A stretch of DNA of 64,000 nucleotides from Bradyrhizobium sp. CSS354 (lineage in GTDB: Bacteria; Pseudomonadota; Alphaproteobacteria; Rhizobiales; Xanthobacteraceae), in contig NZ_JAACFU010000005.1 of assembly GCF_029051725.1 (NCBI RefSeq), positions 248,001-312,000 on the forward strand, in the 5' to 3' direction. Position 1 is the stretch's first letter; every line of letters starts with the position of its first letter. The notes beneath the pieces were generated by a model. The model did no database searches. It was not told where the DNA came from and was given only the letters and a program-made list of their open reading frames with translations. Of the stretch, positions 45,236 through 53,549 are shown one piece after another. The translations under genes and the position numbers were made by a program.

Positions 45236-45679
45236 ATGCTGAAATCGATCGATCCGATCCTCACGCCCGACCTGCTCTGGCTGCTGGCTTCGATGGGCCA
45301 TGGCGACGACCTCGTTTTCGTCGACGCCAACCACCCCGCGGCACGCATCGCGCAGAGCACGAATTCGCAGCGCCTGATTCAGTTGCCGGGCATGAGCATG
45401 GAGACCGCAATCCGCGCCATCATGTCGGTCTATCCGCTCGACGATTTCGATCCCGATCCGGTGCGCGTGATGATGCCGGTCGATGATCCCGACCGCGTCC
45501 CCGACGTGCAGCGCGCGGTGCTCGCCGAGATCGAACGCGCCGCCGGCCGGCCTGTCACGCCCGGAAAACTCTCCCGGCCTGATTTTTATCGCGCGGCGGC
45601 GGCGAGCTTTGGCGTCGTGCAGGTCGGCGACAGCAGCAGTTACGGATGCTTCCTGATCAGGAAGGGCGTGATCGGCTAG
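45236..45679 (+). CDS. RbsD/FucU family sugar mutarotase
   Basis: 147-residue enzyme that interconverts cyclic forms of fucose or ribose. LLWLLASMGHGDDLVFVDAN contains the conserved His and Asp of the family, and the C-terminal DSSSYGCFLIRKGVIG gives the active-site Tyr. Its sequence is closer to FucU than RbsD. Bradyrhizobium LPS often contains fucose, but no fucose catabolic genes are adjacent. GGAGG lies 12 bases upstream of the ATG. It is divergent from the caspase gene across two CRP-like sites. Confidence 0.88.
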   Translation: MLKSIDPILTPDLLWLLASMGHGDDLVFVDANHPAARIAQSTNSQRLIQLPGMSMETAIRAIMSVYPLDDFDPDPVRVMMPVDDPDRVPDVQRAVLAEIERAAGRPVTPGKLSRPDFYRAAAASFGVVQVGDSSSYGCFLIRKGVIG

Positions 45680-45709
45680 CAGCGCACGATCGAACGATGC
45701 GGGGCCGCG

Positions 45710-46027
45710 TCACACGTGCTCGAATGGTCCGACCTCACGGATCACCTTGCAGATCTGCAGGAAGCCACTGGCGTAGAACTCGGCATGTCCCCGCTTCATC
45801 GTCTCGACATGTTCGGGGTGGGTCCGCCAGGCTTCGAGCGCTTCCTCCGAGGCAAAACGGAACACGGTGAGCTCCTCGCCGTCGTCGGCCTTGAACGACT
45901 TGATCGACACAAAGCCGGGAAGGCGGCTGACGATGTCGTACATGCGCGCGCCGAGTCGGTCGTGTTCGTCGACAGAGGCGCCGTCACGCAATTGCAGATC
46001 GCCAATGACAATCACTTCGCCAATCAT
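45710..46027 (-). CDS. Antibiotic biosynthesis monooxygenase (ABM) domain protein
   Basis: 105-residue dimeric alpha+beta barrel protein. The pattern RLPGFVSIKSFKADDGEELT, FRFASEEALEAWRTHPEHVE and ending in HAEFYASGFLQICKV is typical of ABM/YgiN-like proteins, which handle quinones or haem or have unknown roles. AAGGA precedes the ATG at 46027. It is convergent with the FucU-like gene. Confidence 0.85.
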   Translation of the reverse strand: MIGEVIVIGDLQLRDGASVDEHDRLGARMYDIVSRLPGFVSIKSFKADDGEELTVFRFASEEALEAWRTHPEHVETMKRGHAEFYASGFLQICKVIREVGPFEHV

Positions 46028-46148
46028 GTTTCCTTGCCCCTCGGTGATGGATTTCCGTTCCCGATATCTTCGGTTTCGCGATGGCTTTGTTACATCGCCC
46101 ACCCGAATTTGAATGGCCTGCCGGCATCCGACTGTTTATGGTCGGACC

Positions 46149-46508
46149 ATGTCGCGCCTTATGTGTCTATCTGTCGCTATCGTCCTATCGCTGCTGCCGG
46201 CTGTCGCGCCGGCTGCTTCAATCCAAAAGCGTCCCAAGCAAGCCTGGCATGGCTACGGCTTTCTGCCGGGCTATCGCCAGCCGCTGAGCAACAGCATTCC
46301 GCTCTACAAGCAGAAGGAAGCGATGCGGCGGATGTCGCCTAGCGACCGCCGCCATTGGTACATCGATCCAGTCCCGCAATATTACGGCTGGGACGGTGAG
46401 TGGCGCTATTTCGGCCGGCCCGGCTTCGGCGGCGGCCGCTACAATGGCGGCAGTTTTGGGCCGTGCTGGACGCGGACGCCGATCGGCGCGGTTTGGAATT
46501 GCGGTTGA
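46149..46508 (+). CDS. Small secreted Tyr/Trp/Gly-rich hypothetical protein
   Basis: 119 residues. A signal peptide (MSRLMCLSVAIVLSLLPAVA, cleavage near APA/AS) precedes a mature domain with aromatic and glycine-rich C-terminus (QYYGWDGEWRYFGRPGFGGG) and two Cys near the end that could form a disulphide. No family is recognised. It is followed by two palindromic repeats. Confidence 0.7.
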   Translation: MSRLMCLSVAIVLSLLPAVAPAASIQKRPKQAWHGYGFLPGYRQPLSNSIPLYKQKEAMRRMSPSDRRHWYIDPVPQYYGWDGEWRYFGRPGFGGGRYNGGSFGPCWTRTPIGAVWNCG

Positions 46509-46533
46509 TGGGCTGAGCGCGCGGCGGCCTATC

Positions 46534-46613
46534 CGTCATTGCGAGCGCAGCGAAGCAATCCAGACTGCCGCTGCGGAAAGACTCTGGATTGCTTCGCTAC
46601 GCTCGCAATGACG
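46534..46613. repeat. Palindromic repeat, CGTCATTGCGAGCG family
   Basis: CGTCATTGCGAGCGCAGCGA and 11 further bases (46534-46564) pair with 46583-46613 as a nearly perfect inverted repeat. The same sequence recurs at 53377-53466. Confidence 0.85.
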
Positions 46614-46642
46614 TTGAGGAGAGGGTGCTTTCCCACGCCGCT

Positions 46643-46764
46643 CTCGTGTCCCGGACGCAGCGCAGCGTCTCTTCGACGGTGCGCTGCAGAGCCGGGGCCC
46701 ATGTTGGGGCGGACGCTGTGGCTCCGGGGTCCCGGATCTGCGCTTCGCCTGTCCGGGACACGAG
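46643..46764. repeat. Inverted repeat, CTCGTGTCCCGGAC family
   Basis: CTCGTGTCCCGGAC (46643-46656) and GTCCGGGACACGAG (46751-46764) are perfect complements around an imperfectly paired GC-rich interior. This is a dispersed-repeat type known from Bradyrhizobium, and no coding potential is seen. Confidence 0.6.
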
Positions 46765-46782
46765 GCCGAGTTGGCGCTCCCC

Positions 46783-48168
46783 TTACGAGAAGAACGCGAT
46801 CTTCTCGGCCTGGGTCATGCGGCGGATTGGTGCCATGGGATCGTTGGCGGCGGCGCGGGGCTTTTGCAGGATGCCGCTGGCGAGGATGGTGGCGCCGAGT
46901 GAGGCTTCCGGGACCGGCGAGGGCATCGGCAGCGTCGTGGCCTGCGCCGCGCCGAATGTCGCCGTGGCGGCCATGACAGGCGACGGCTGCTCCATCACTT
47001 CGGCGGCGGCTTCCGCAATGGCGTTGGTGAGGCGCGCAAGCGATTCCATCGCGATCGGCGCTTCCTCTACGGGCTCCTCCACGACCGCTGCGGCGGCGAC
47101 TGGCTCTGGTGCGAGCGGCTCTGGTGCGATCGGCTCCGCTATCTCGGCTGCGATGGGCGCTGCGGCCTCCGCAACCACCGGCTCGGGAACCGATGCTTCC
47201 ATCTCGACCGGCTCGATGATCTCGTCGAATTCCGGGTCGGGCGCGGCCATCTCCAGCGCGATCGCGTCGAGGATGGCTTCGTCCTCGGCTTCGGCAGCGG
47301 CATCGAGCGAAAATTCGTCCGTCACCTCGGCGAAGGCGGCGGGCTCTTCAAGAGCGGCGTCTTCGGGCGCGATCCGGCTCTCGGCGACGGTCTCCGGCTC
47401 CAGCGTGGCGTCCATCGCCTGTTCCGCAACGGAGAAGACTTCAGCGACGCCGGCCGTCTCCACGGCGGCTTCGGGATCGATCGCCTCTGCGATGTCCTGC
47501 GGCTCCGTAAAAGCCACGGCGGCTTCGCCGGCCATTGCCGCAGGTGCGGCCTCCGCAAGCGGAGCTTCCGCAACGGGCGACGGTGCGTCCTGCACCGGAG
47601 CCGGCGAGGGGCGCGCGGCCCGCGGCGTTGCGTCAGCGTCGGTCTGGTCGATCCGGTCCTTGAGCAGATCGAACGCGGCCTTGAGGTCTGCGCGGGGGTC
47701 GATGGTCGAAACCTGCGCGCAGGCTGCCTCGATGGAGGCGAGCTGCGAATCAATCAGATCGCAGATTCGCCCGTCGGCGCCGATCTCGCGCCAGCGCCAG
47801 GAGATCTCCTTGATGATGCGCAGGCCGCGCGGGATCGGCGCGAGGCTCGCCTCGATCGCCCCGGGATCGAACGCCGCGATCGCGATCGTCTCGGCCTCGC
47901 GGATCGCGTGCCGGATCGCGACCAGCGCCTCGGGCAGGCGGTCCTCGACCACGGGTTGGCGCTGTGCCGCAAGGGTTTCTTCGATTTTCGCGACCGCGTC
48001 GAGCACCATGCGGGTGTCGGCATTGCGGTTGCGCTTGGCGTATTCGCCGAGGAACCAGCGGCCGCGCGCGGTCTCCATGAAGGCTTCGCGGATCGCGTCG
48101 TAATCCTGCTCGTTCGGCTCGGCCGCGCGGGCAGACATAGGCGAGAGGGCGAATGCTTCGTTGGCCAT
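46783..48168 (-). CDS. Large acidic Ala/Glu/Pro-rich hypothetical protein
   Basis: 461 residues in three parts. A helical N-terminal domain (about 1-165) contains YDAIREAFMETARGRWFLGE and GLRIIKEISWRWREIGADGR. A long low-complexity acidic region (about 190-400) is made of Ala, Glu, Pro and Val, with AEP/EPV repeats. A short conserved-looking C-terminus reads IRRMTQAEKIAFFS. There is no signal peptide or membrane helix. It is divergent from an MFS gene with 75 bases between starts. No function is assignable; the tail motif suggests a docking site. Confidence 0.75.
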   Translation of the reverse strand: MANEAFALSPMSARAAEPNEQDYDAIREAFMETARGRWFLGEYAKRNRNADTRMVLDAVAKIEETLAAQRQPVVEDRLPEALVAIRHAIREAETIAIAAFDPGAIEASLAPIPRGLRIIKEISWRWREIGADGRICDLIDSQLASIEAACAQVSTIDPRADLKAAFDLLKDRIDQTDADATPRAARPSPAPVQDAPSPVAEAPLAEAAPAAMAGEAAVAFTEPQDIAEAIDPEAAVETAGVAEVFSVAEQAMDATLEPETVAESRIAPEDAALEEPAAFAEVTDEFSLDAAAEAEDEAILDAIALEMAAPDPEFDEIIEPVEMEASVPEPVVAEAAAPIAAEIAEPIAPEPLAPEPVAAAAVVEEPVEEAPIAMESLARLTNAIAEAAAEVMEQPSPVMAATATFGAAQATTLPMPSPVPEASLGATILASGILQKPRAAANDPMAPIRRMTQAEKIAFFS

Positions 48169-48243
48169 GTCAATCTCGTCGCGCAAATCACCGCGCGTTA
48201 CAGTAACGATCACCACGATATCGACCGAATCGCAATTGGTTTG

Positions 48244-49440
48244 ATGGCACCCGAATCACAAATCCCCATCGCAGCATCTCAGAAGCGGCGATTCGCCGTC
48301 AGCCTCGCGCTGTTCTACTCGGCCGTGTTCGCGGTATCGGGAACGCATCTGCCGTTCTTTCCGGTCTGGCTGAAGGCGATCGGCATCGACGCTGCCTGGA
48401 TCGGCCTCATCAACGCGCTGCCCGCGATCACGCGCTTCACCACGCTGCCGCAGATCACCGCCTTTGCCGAAAAGCGACATGCCATTCGCGCCGGCATGAT
48501 GGTGTCCGTGCTGGCGACGGCGATCGGGTTCACGGCGGTCGGCTTGCAGCAGCAGCCGCTGGCGCTGTTCCTGATCTATGCGCTGACCTGCATGATGTGG
48601 ACGCCGACCATGCCGCTGACCGACGCCTATGCGCTGCGTGGCGTCGCCCGCTACGGGCTCGACTACGGGCCGGTGCGGCTGTGGGGCTCGGCAGCCTTCG
48701 CGGCCGGCTCGCTCGCCTGCGGCTATCTCGTAGACCACATCGCGCCGCGCGATCTGATCTGGGTCATCGTCGCCTGGGCCGTGATTGCGGTCGCCGCCGG
48801 CATGCTGCTGCAGCCGCTCGACGATGTCAGGCGAAGGACGACGGCGGTGCACGACAGCAAGGCGCTGCTGCGCGATGCCGGCTTCTGGGCCATCATCGTC
48901 TCTGCCGCGCTGATCCAGGGCAGTCACGTCGCGTATTATACGTTCTCGGCCATCAACTGGCAGGCCCACGGCCTCGGCGGGCTGACGATCGCGGGCCTCT
49001 GGACATTAGGGGTGATCGCCGAGATCGCCGTCTTCGCGCTGTCGCCGCGCTTCTCGCTGCATCCGTCCTCGCTGATGGCGATCGGGGGCGCGAGCGCGGT
49101 CGTGCGCTGGGTCGTCACCGCATACGATCCGCCACTCGCGCTGCTCGCGGTCGTGCAGCTTGGCCACGGCCTGACCTTCGGAATGACCATTCTCGGCACC
49201 ATGAGTCTTCTGGTGCAGCGGGTGCCGTCGCATCAGATCGCGCGGGGGCAGGGCTACTACGCCGCGTGCAACGGGCTGTTGGGTGCGACCACCTCGATCG
49301 CGTCAGGCGCGATCTACGCCCGCATCGGCGATGGCCTGTATTACGTCATGGCAGCGATGGCCGCTGCCGGCGCACTTCTGATCTGGTCGGCGCGGCACCA
49401 GCTGAAAGCTCATCCCCACAGCGACGAGTCCGGCGGATAG
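48244..49440 (+). CDS. MFS transporter, HcaT/LacY-like
   Basis: Twelve-helix permease of 398 residues. The N-terminus FAVSLALFYSAVFAVSGTHL and PFFPVWLKAIGIDAAWIGLI match the MFS_1-like group that includes the phenylpropionate permease HcaT and nucleoside or sugar symporters. The segment GLDYGPVRLWGSAAFAAGSL is a hallmark of that group. The substrate is unknown. Its last 31 bases overlap the convergent dipeptide epimerase gene, which might hint at peptide-related transport. Confidence 0.88.
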   Translation: MAPESQIPIAASQKRRFAVSLALFYSAVFAVSGTHLPFFPVWLKAIGIDAAWIGLINALPAITRFTTLPQITAFAEKRHAIRAGMMVSVLATAIGFTAVGLQQQPLALFLIYALTCMMWTPTMPLTDAYALRGVARYGLDYGPVRLWGSAAFAAGSLACGYLVDHIAPRDLIWVIVAWAVIAVAAGMLLQPLDDVRRRTTAVHDSKALLRDAGFWAIIVSAALIQGSHVAYYTFSAINWQAHGLGGLTIAGLWTLGVIAEIAVFALSPRFSLHPSSLMAIGGASAVVRWVVTAYDPPLALLAVVQLGHGLTFGMTILGTMSLLVQRVPSHQIARGQGYYAACNGLLGATTSIASGAIYARIGDGLYYVMAAMAAAGALLIWSARHQLKAHPHSDESGG

Positions 49441-50405
49441 ATCAGGCTGTCGTCGTAACGAAGGCCATGATCGCGGTCGCGCGCCAGCAGCAGCGGGCCG
49501 TCGAGATCGACGAAGCGCGCCTGCGGCGTCACCAGCATCGCCGGCGCCATCGACAGCGAGGTTGCGACCATGCAGCCGATCATGATCTCGAAGCCGAGCG
49601 CCTGAGCGGCATCGGCCATTGCCAGCGCCTCGGTGAGGCCGCCGGTCTTGTCGAGCTTGATGTTCACGGCGTCGTAGCGCTCGCGCAGGGGTGCGAGCGA
49701 GTGGCGGTCGTGCACGCTCTCGTCGGCGCAGACCACGAGCGGCCGCTTGATCCGCGCCAGCACGTCGTCTTTGCCTGCGGGCAGCGGTTGCTCGACCAGG
49801 GTGACGCCGACGGCCTCGCAGGCCGCAAGATTGTGCTCCAGATTGGCCTCGGTCCAGGCCTCGTTGGCATCCACGATCAGTTCGGATTCAGGAGCGGCCT
49901 CGCGCACGGCGGCGATCCGCTCCCCGTCGCCGTCGCCGCCGAGCTTGATCTTGAGCAGGGGCCGGTGCGCCGCTTTGGCGGTCGCGGCAGCCATGGCCTC
50001 GGGCGTGCCCAGCGAGATCGTGTAGGCCGTGGTGCGCTCGCCCGGCGACGGGCGGTCGAGCAGGCTCCAGGCCCGCAGGCCGGCGGCCCTGGCTTCCAGA
50101 TCGATCAGGGCGCAATCCAGCGCGTTGCGGGCCGCCCCGGGCGGCATGGCGGCTTGCAGGGCCTGGCGGGTGAGGCCGCGGGCCACGGCCTCCTGCATGG
50201 CCTGGATGGCGGCAAGGGTCGCCTCGGGCGTCTCGCCATAGCGGGGATAGGGCACGCATTCGCCGCGGCCGGTCAGGCCCTCCCGGCTGACCTCGGCCAG
50301 GACGGTCACAGCCTCGGTCTTGGCGCCCCGGCTGATTGTGAAACTGCCCGCGATGGGAAAGCGCTCGATTCGCGCAGAGAGAACAGGAACTTTGCTGGAA
50401 GTCAT
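49410..50405 (-). CDS. Dipeptide epimerase (L-Ala-D/L-Glu type), enolase superfamily
   Basis: 331-residue muconate lactonising enzyme-like protein. The active site is readable: KIKLGG with the first base, then IVDANEAW, VEQPLP and VCADES (metal ligands), and NIKLDKTGGL with the second Lys. C-terminal MVATSLSMAPA is also typical. It is expected to epimerise L-Ala-D-Glu from murein recycling. The ATG at 50405 starts the conserved part; an in-frame ATG lies 99 bases further up. Confidence 0.9.
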   Translation of the reverse strand: MTSSKVPVLSARIERFPIAGSFTISRGAKTEAVTVLAEVSREGLTGRGECVPYPRYGETPEATLAAIQAMQEAVARGLTRQALQAAMPPGAARNALDCALIDLEARAAGLRAWSLLDRPSPGERTTAYTISLGTPEAMAAATAKAAHRPLLKIKLGGDGDGERIAAVREAAPESELIVDANEAWTEANLEHNLAACEAVGVTLVEQPLPAGKDDVLARIKRPLVVCADESVHDRHSLAPLRERYDAVNIKLDKTGGLTEALAMADAAQALGFEIMIGCMVATSLSMAPAMLVTPQARFVDLDGPLLLARDRDHGLRYDDSLIYPPDSSLWG

Positions 50406-50548
50406 TTTGAACTCTGGCGAAATCTGAACCTGCTGGTTACCTCTAGCAACTAAGGTTAACCAGTTGGGGATACCTTCTCTGGGTAAGGGCGCGTGCGCAA
50501 CCATCTGATTTCATCCGTTTCTCGCGCCGCGGCACGGGAGCGGACATC

Positions 50549-51682
50549 TTGAACGGCGATCCGAAGCTGGAACGGATTGCGAAGGGCAATGCGCTGGCAC
50601 TCTGCGCCACCGGAACCTGGACCGCGAGCTTCGCGCCGGTCCTGGAGCGGATGGTGGCTGACGCCGAGAAGCTCGCCGGCGGCTCGCAAAGCATCTTCAT
50701 CGACGTTTCCGAGGTCTCCAAGCTCGACACTTTCGGCGCCTGGCTGATCGAGCGGCTACGCCGCAGTCTGACGCAGGGCGCCGTCGAGGCGCAGATCGCC
50801 GGCCTCTCCGCCAATTATTCGAGCCTCGTGGACGAGGTGCGGCGGGTCAGGGCAACGCCCGTCATCGACAGCAGCACGATCACCATCACCGGCATGCTCG
50901 AGCAGATCGGCCGGGCCGTGGCCGGCGTTGCCGGCACCGTGGCAGGCCTGATCGACATGCTCGGCGCGGTGCTCGCGGCGGTCGCGCGCACCCTGATTCA
51001 TCCGCGCTCGTTCCGCCTGACCTCGACCGTGCATCATCTCGAGCAGGTCTGCTGGCGCGCGGTGCCGATCGTGGTGCTGATCACCTTCCTGATCGGCTGC
51101 ATCATCGCCCAGCAGGGTATCTTCCACTTCCGCAGGTTCGGCGCCGACCTGTTCGTCGTTGATATGCTCGGCGTGCTGGTGCTGCGCGAGATCGGCGTGC
51201 TGCTGGTCGCGATCATGGTCGCGGGCCGCTCGGGCAGCGCCTACACCGCCGAACTCGGCTCGATGAAGATGCGCGAGGAGATCGACGCGCTGCGCACCAT
51301 GGGTTTCGACCCGATCGAGGTCCTGGTGCTGCCGCGCATGCTCGCGCTCGTTCTCGCGCTGCCGATCCTGGCCTTCCTCGGCGCGATGGCCGCGCTCTAT
51401 GGCGGCGGCCTCGTCGCCTGGCTCTATGGGGGCGTGCAGCCGGAGGCTTTCCTGCTGCGGCTGCGCGATGCCATCTCGATCGACCATTTCATCGTCGGCA
51501 TCGTCAAGGCACCTGTCATGGCCGCGGTGATCGGCATCGTCGCCTGCGTCGAGGGGCTCGCGGTGCAAGGCAGCGCCGAATCGCTCGGGCAGCACACGAC
51601 GTCGTCTGTCGTGAAAGGCATTTTTTTCGTCATCGTCATGGACGGCGTGTTCGCCATCTTCTTCGCCGCGATCGGGATGTGA
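50549..51682 (+). CDS. mlaE: MlaE-family ABC permease with fused N-terminal STAS domain
   Basis: Permease of the Mla phospholipid transport system between outer and inner membranes. Of 377 residues, about 1-100 form a STAS domain (the role MlaB plays as a separate protein elsewhere). The rest is MlaE, with FRRFGADLFVVDMLGVLVLR, VAGRSGSAYTAELGSMKMRE and EEIDALRTMGFDPIEVLVLP. The start is TTG with GGGAG upstream. First of the mlaE-mlaF-mlaD operon; the ATPase gene begins 2 bases after the stop. Confidence 0.93.
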   Translation: MNGDPKLERIAKGNALALCATGTWTASFAPVLERMVADAEKLAGGSQSIFIDVSEVSKLDTFGAWLIERLRRSLTQGAVEAQIAGLSANYSSLVDEVRRVRATPVIDSSTITITGMLEQIGRAVAGVAGTVAGLIDMLGAVLAAVARTLIHPRSFRLTSTVHHLEQVCWRAVPIVVLITFLIGCIIAQQGIFHFRRFGADLFVVDMLGVLVLREIGVLLVAIMVAGRSGSAYTAELGSMKMREEIDALRTMGFDPIEVLVLPRMLALVLALPILAFLGAMAALYGGGLVAWLYGGVQPEAFLLRLRDAISIDHFIVGIVKAPVMAAVIGIVACVEGLAVQGSAESLGQHTTSSVVKGIFFVIVMDGVFAIFFAAIGM

Positions 51683-51684
51683 CG

Positions 51685-52455
51685 ATGGCAGGCGAGATCC
51701 AGAACCCCATCATTCGCGTCCGCGACATCACCGTGCAGTTCGGCGCGACGCGCGTGCTCGACGGGCTCGACCTCGACGTCAAGCGCGGCGAGATTCTTGG
51801 CTTCGTTGGTCCTTCCGGCGCGGGCAAGTCCGTGCTGACACGCACCATCATCGGCCTCGTGCCGAAGGTCGCAGGCAGCATCGAGGTGTTCGGCGTCGAT
51901 CTGGATGCCTCCAATACGTCGCAGCGTCGCAACGTGGAGCGGCGCTGGGGCGTGCTGTTTCAGCAGGGCGCGCTGTTCTCCTCGCTCACGGTGCGGCAGA
52001 ACATCCAGTTTCCGATGCGCGAATATCTGCGGGTGTCGCAGCGGCTGATGGACGAGATCACCATCGCCAAGCTCACTATGGTGGGTCTCAAGCCGGAAGT
52101 CGCCGATCGCTTTCCGTCGGAACTGTCGGGTGGCATGATCAAGCGCGTGGCGCTGGCGCGCGCGCTGTCGCTCGACCCGGATCTCGTGTTCCTGGACGAG
52201 CCGACCTCGGGCCTCGACCCCATCGGCGCCGGCGACTTCGACGAGTTGGTCAGGACGTTGCAGCGTACTTTGGGGCTGACCGTTTTCATGGTAACCCACG
52301 ATCTCGATAGCCTTTACACAGCATGTGACCGCATCGCCGTTTTAGGCAACGGTAAGATCATTGCGGCAGGGTCGATCGCCGACATGCAGGCCTCGCAGCA
52401 TCCCTGGCTGAGGCAATATTTCCATGGCAAGCGCGCTCGCGCGGTGATGGGCTGA
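51685..52455 (+). CDS. mlaF: MlaF-like ABC transporter ATP-binding protein
   Basis: ATPase of 256 residues powering the MlaE permease. Walker A GPSGAGKSVLTRTIIG, signature LSGGMIKRVALARAL and Walker B LVFLDEPTSGLDP are all present; the LSGGM variant is typical of MlaF. An alternative GTG start at 51679 would overlap mlaE by 4 bases. mlaD follows 16 bases downstream. Confidence 0.94.
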   Translation: MAGEIQNPIIRVRDITVQFGATRVLDGLDLDVKRGEILGFVGPSGAGKSVLTRTIIGLVPKVAGSIEVFGVDLDASNTSQRRNVERRWGVLFQQGALFSSLTVRQNIQFPMREYLRVSQRLMDEITIAKLTMVGLKPEVADRFPSELSGGMIKRVALARALSLDPDLVFLDEPTSGLDPIGAGDFDELVRTLQRTLGLTVFMVTHDLDSLYTACDRIAVLGNGKIIAAGSIADMQASQHPWLRQYFHGKRARAVMG

Positions 52456-52471
52456 GGTGCCGGAGTAGCTG

Positions 52472-53353
52472 ATGGAAACGCGCGCAAATTACGTGCTGAT
52501 CGGATCGTTCACGCTGGCGGTGATCGCCGCCGCGATCGGCTTCGTGCTGTGGTTTCAGTCGTTGCACACCACCAAGCAGCGCAGCCCGCTGCGCGTCGTG
52601 TTCGAGGGCCCGGCCGCGGGCCTGCGCAACGGCGGCAGCGTCAATTTCAACGGTATCCGGGTGGGCGAGGTGGTCTCGGTGAAGCTCGACAACCCGCGGC
52701 GGGTTGTCGCACTCGCCATGGTCGAGAACAACGCCCCGATCCGCAAGGACACCCTGGTCGGCCTCGAATTTCAGGGCCTGACCGGCGTTGCCGCGATCTC
52801 GCTCAAGGGCGGCGAGGAGGCCGCGCCGTCGCCGCCGCTCGACGAGGACGGCATCCCCACGCTGACGGCCGATCCCAACAAGCTCCAGGACGTCACCGAG
52901 GCGATCCGCGGCACGCTCCAGAACATCAACAAGATCGTCGCCGACAATCAGGAGTCGGTGAAGAACTCGCTGAAGAATCTCGAGACCTTCACCAACTCGC
53001 TCGCCCGCAACTCCGAGAAGATCGACGGCGTGATGGCCAAGGTCGACGGCGTGATGCTCAAGGCCGATAGCCTCATGCTCGGCCTCAACACGCTCGCCGG
53101 CGGCAAGGATGGCGGCGAGCTGTTCCAGGCGGTGAAGTCGATCCGGGAACTGGCCGACGATTTCGACAAGCGCTCCGGCGCATTGATGACCGACGGCCGC
53201 CGCACGCTCGGCGACATCAGTCGCGCCGTCAACAATTTCGACCGTAACCCGACCCGCGTCCTGTTCGGCGCCAGCAACAGCGCACCGCCGGCCGCTCCGC
53301 CTCCGCCGCCAGAGCCGCCGAAGCCGGCCGCGCCGGAGCGCCGGCGGCAGTAG
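52472..53353 (+). CDS. mlaD: MlaD (MCE domain) substrate-binding protein
   Basis: 293-residue protein with an N-terminal membrane anchor (YVLIGSFTLAVIAAAIGFVL) and one MCE domain (about 40-120) containing GLRNGGSVNFNGIRVGEVV, VENNAPIRKDT and GLEFQGLTGVAAISLKGG. A helical segment follows, then a Pro-rich C-terminus (PPAAPPPPPEPPKPAAPE). It forms a hexameric lipid-binding ring on the MlaE/F complex. The operon has no mlaC or mlaA. Confidence 0.93.
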   Translation: METRANYVLIGSFTLAVIAAAIGFVLWFQSLHTTKQRSPLRVVFEGPAAGLRNGGSVNFNGIRVGEVVSVKLDNPRRVVALAMVENNAPIRKDTLVGLEFQGLTGVAAISLKGGEEAAPSPPLDEDGIPTLTADPNKLQDVTEAIRGTLQNINKIVADNQESVKNSLKNLETFTNSLARNSEKIDGVMAKVDGVMLKADSLMLGLNTLAGGKDGGELFQAVKSIRELADDFDKRSGALMTDGRRTLGDISRAVNNFDRNPTRVLFGASNSAPPAAPPPPPEPPKPAAPERRRQ

Positions 53354-53376
53354 CCGCGTTGCACTCGTCTCTCACC

Positions 53377-53466
53377 TCGTCATTGCGAGCGAAGCGAAGC
53401 AATCCAGACTGCCTCCGCAGAAGCAGTCTGGATTGCTTCGTCGCAAGAGCTCCTCGCAATGACGAG
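53377..53466. repeat. Palindromic repeat, second CGTCATTGCGAGCG-family copy
   Basis: CTCGTCATTGCGAGCGAAGC and following bases pair with the complementary arm ending CTCGCAATGACGAG at 53466. The arms share more than 25 identical bases with the copy at 46534-46613. It lies between mlaD and the convergent giant coiled-coil gene. Confidence 0.85.
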
Positions 53467-53500
53467 TTTTTGGAGGCGCAGCGATGTGCCCCAAAACAAA

Positions 53501-53526
53501 ACGGAGCCCGCGAGGGCTCCGTTTTT
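53501..53526. terminator. Rho-independent terminator between convergent genes
   Basis: ACGGAGCCC-GCGA-GGGCTCCGT followed by TTTT, with AAAA on the other side, so it can act for both the mla operon and the giant coiled-coil gene. Confidence 0.85.
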
Positions 53527-53549
53527 CATTCGCTATCGCCGCGAACCGC

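Noticed and set aside
50454..50461. TTAACCAG before mlaE as a CtrA site
   Set aside because: It differs from the half-site and has no second TTAA at the right spacing.
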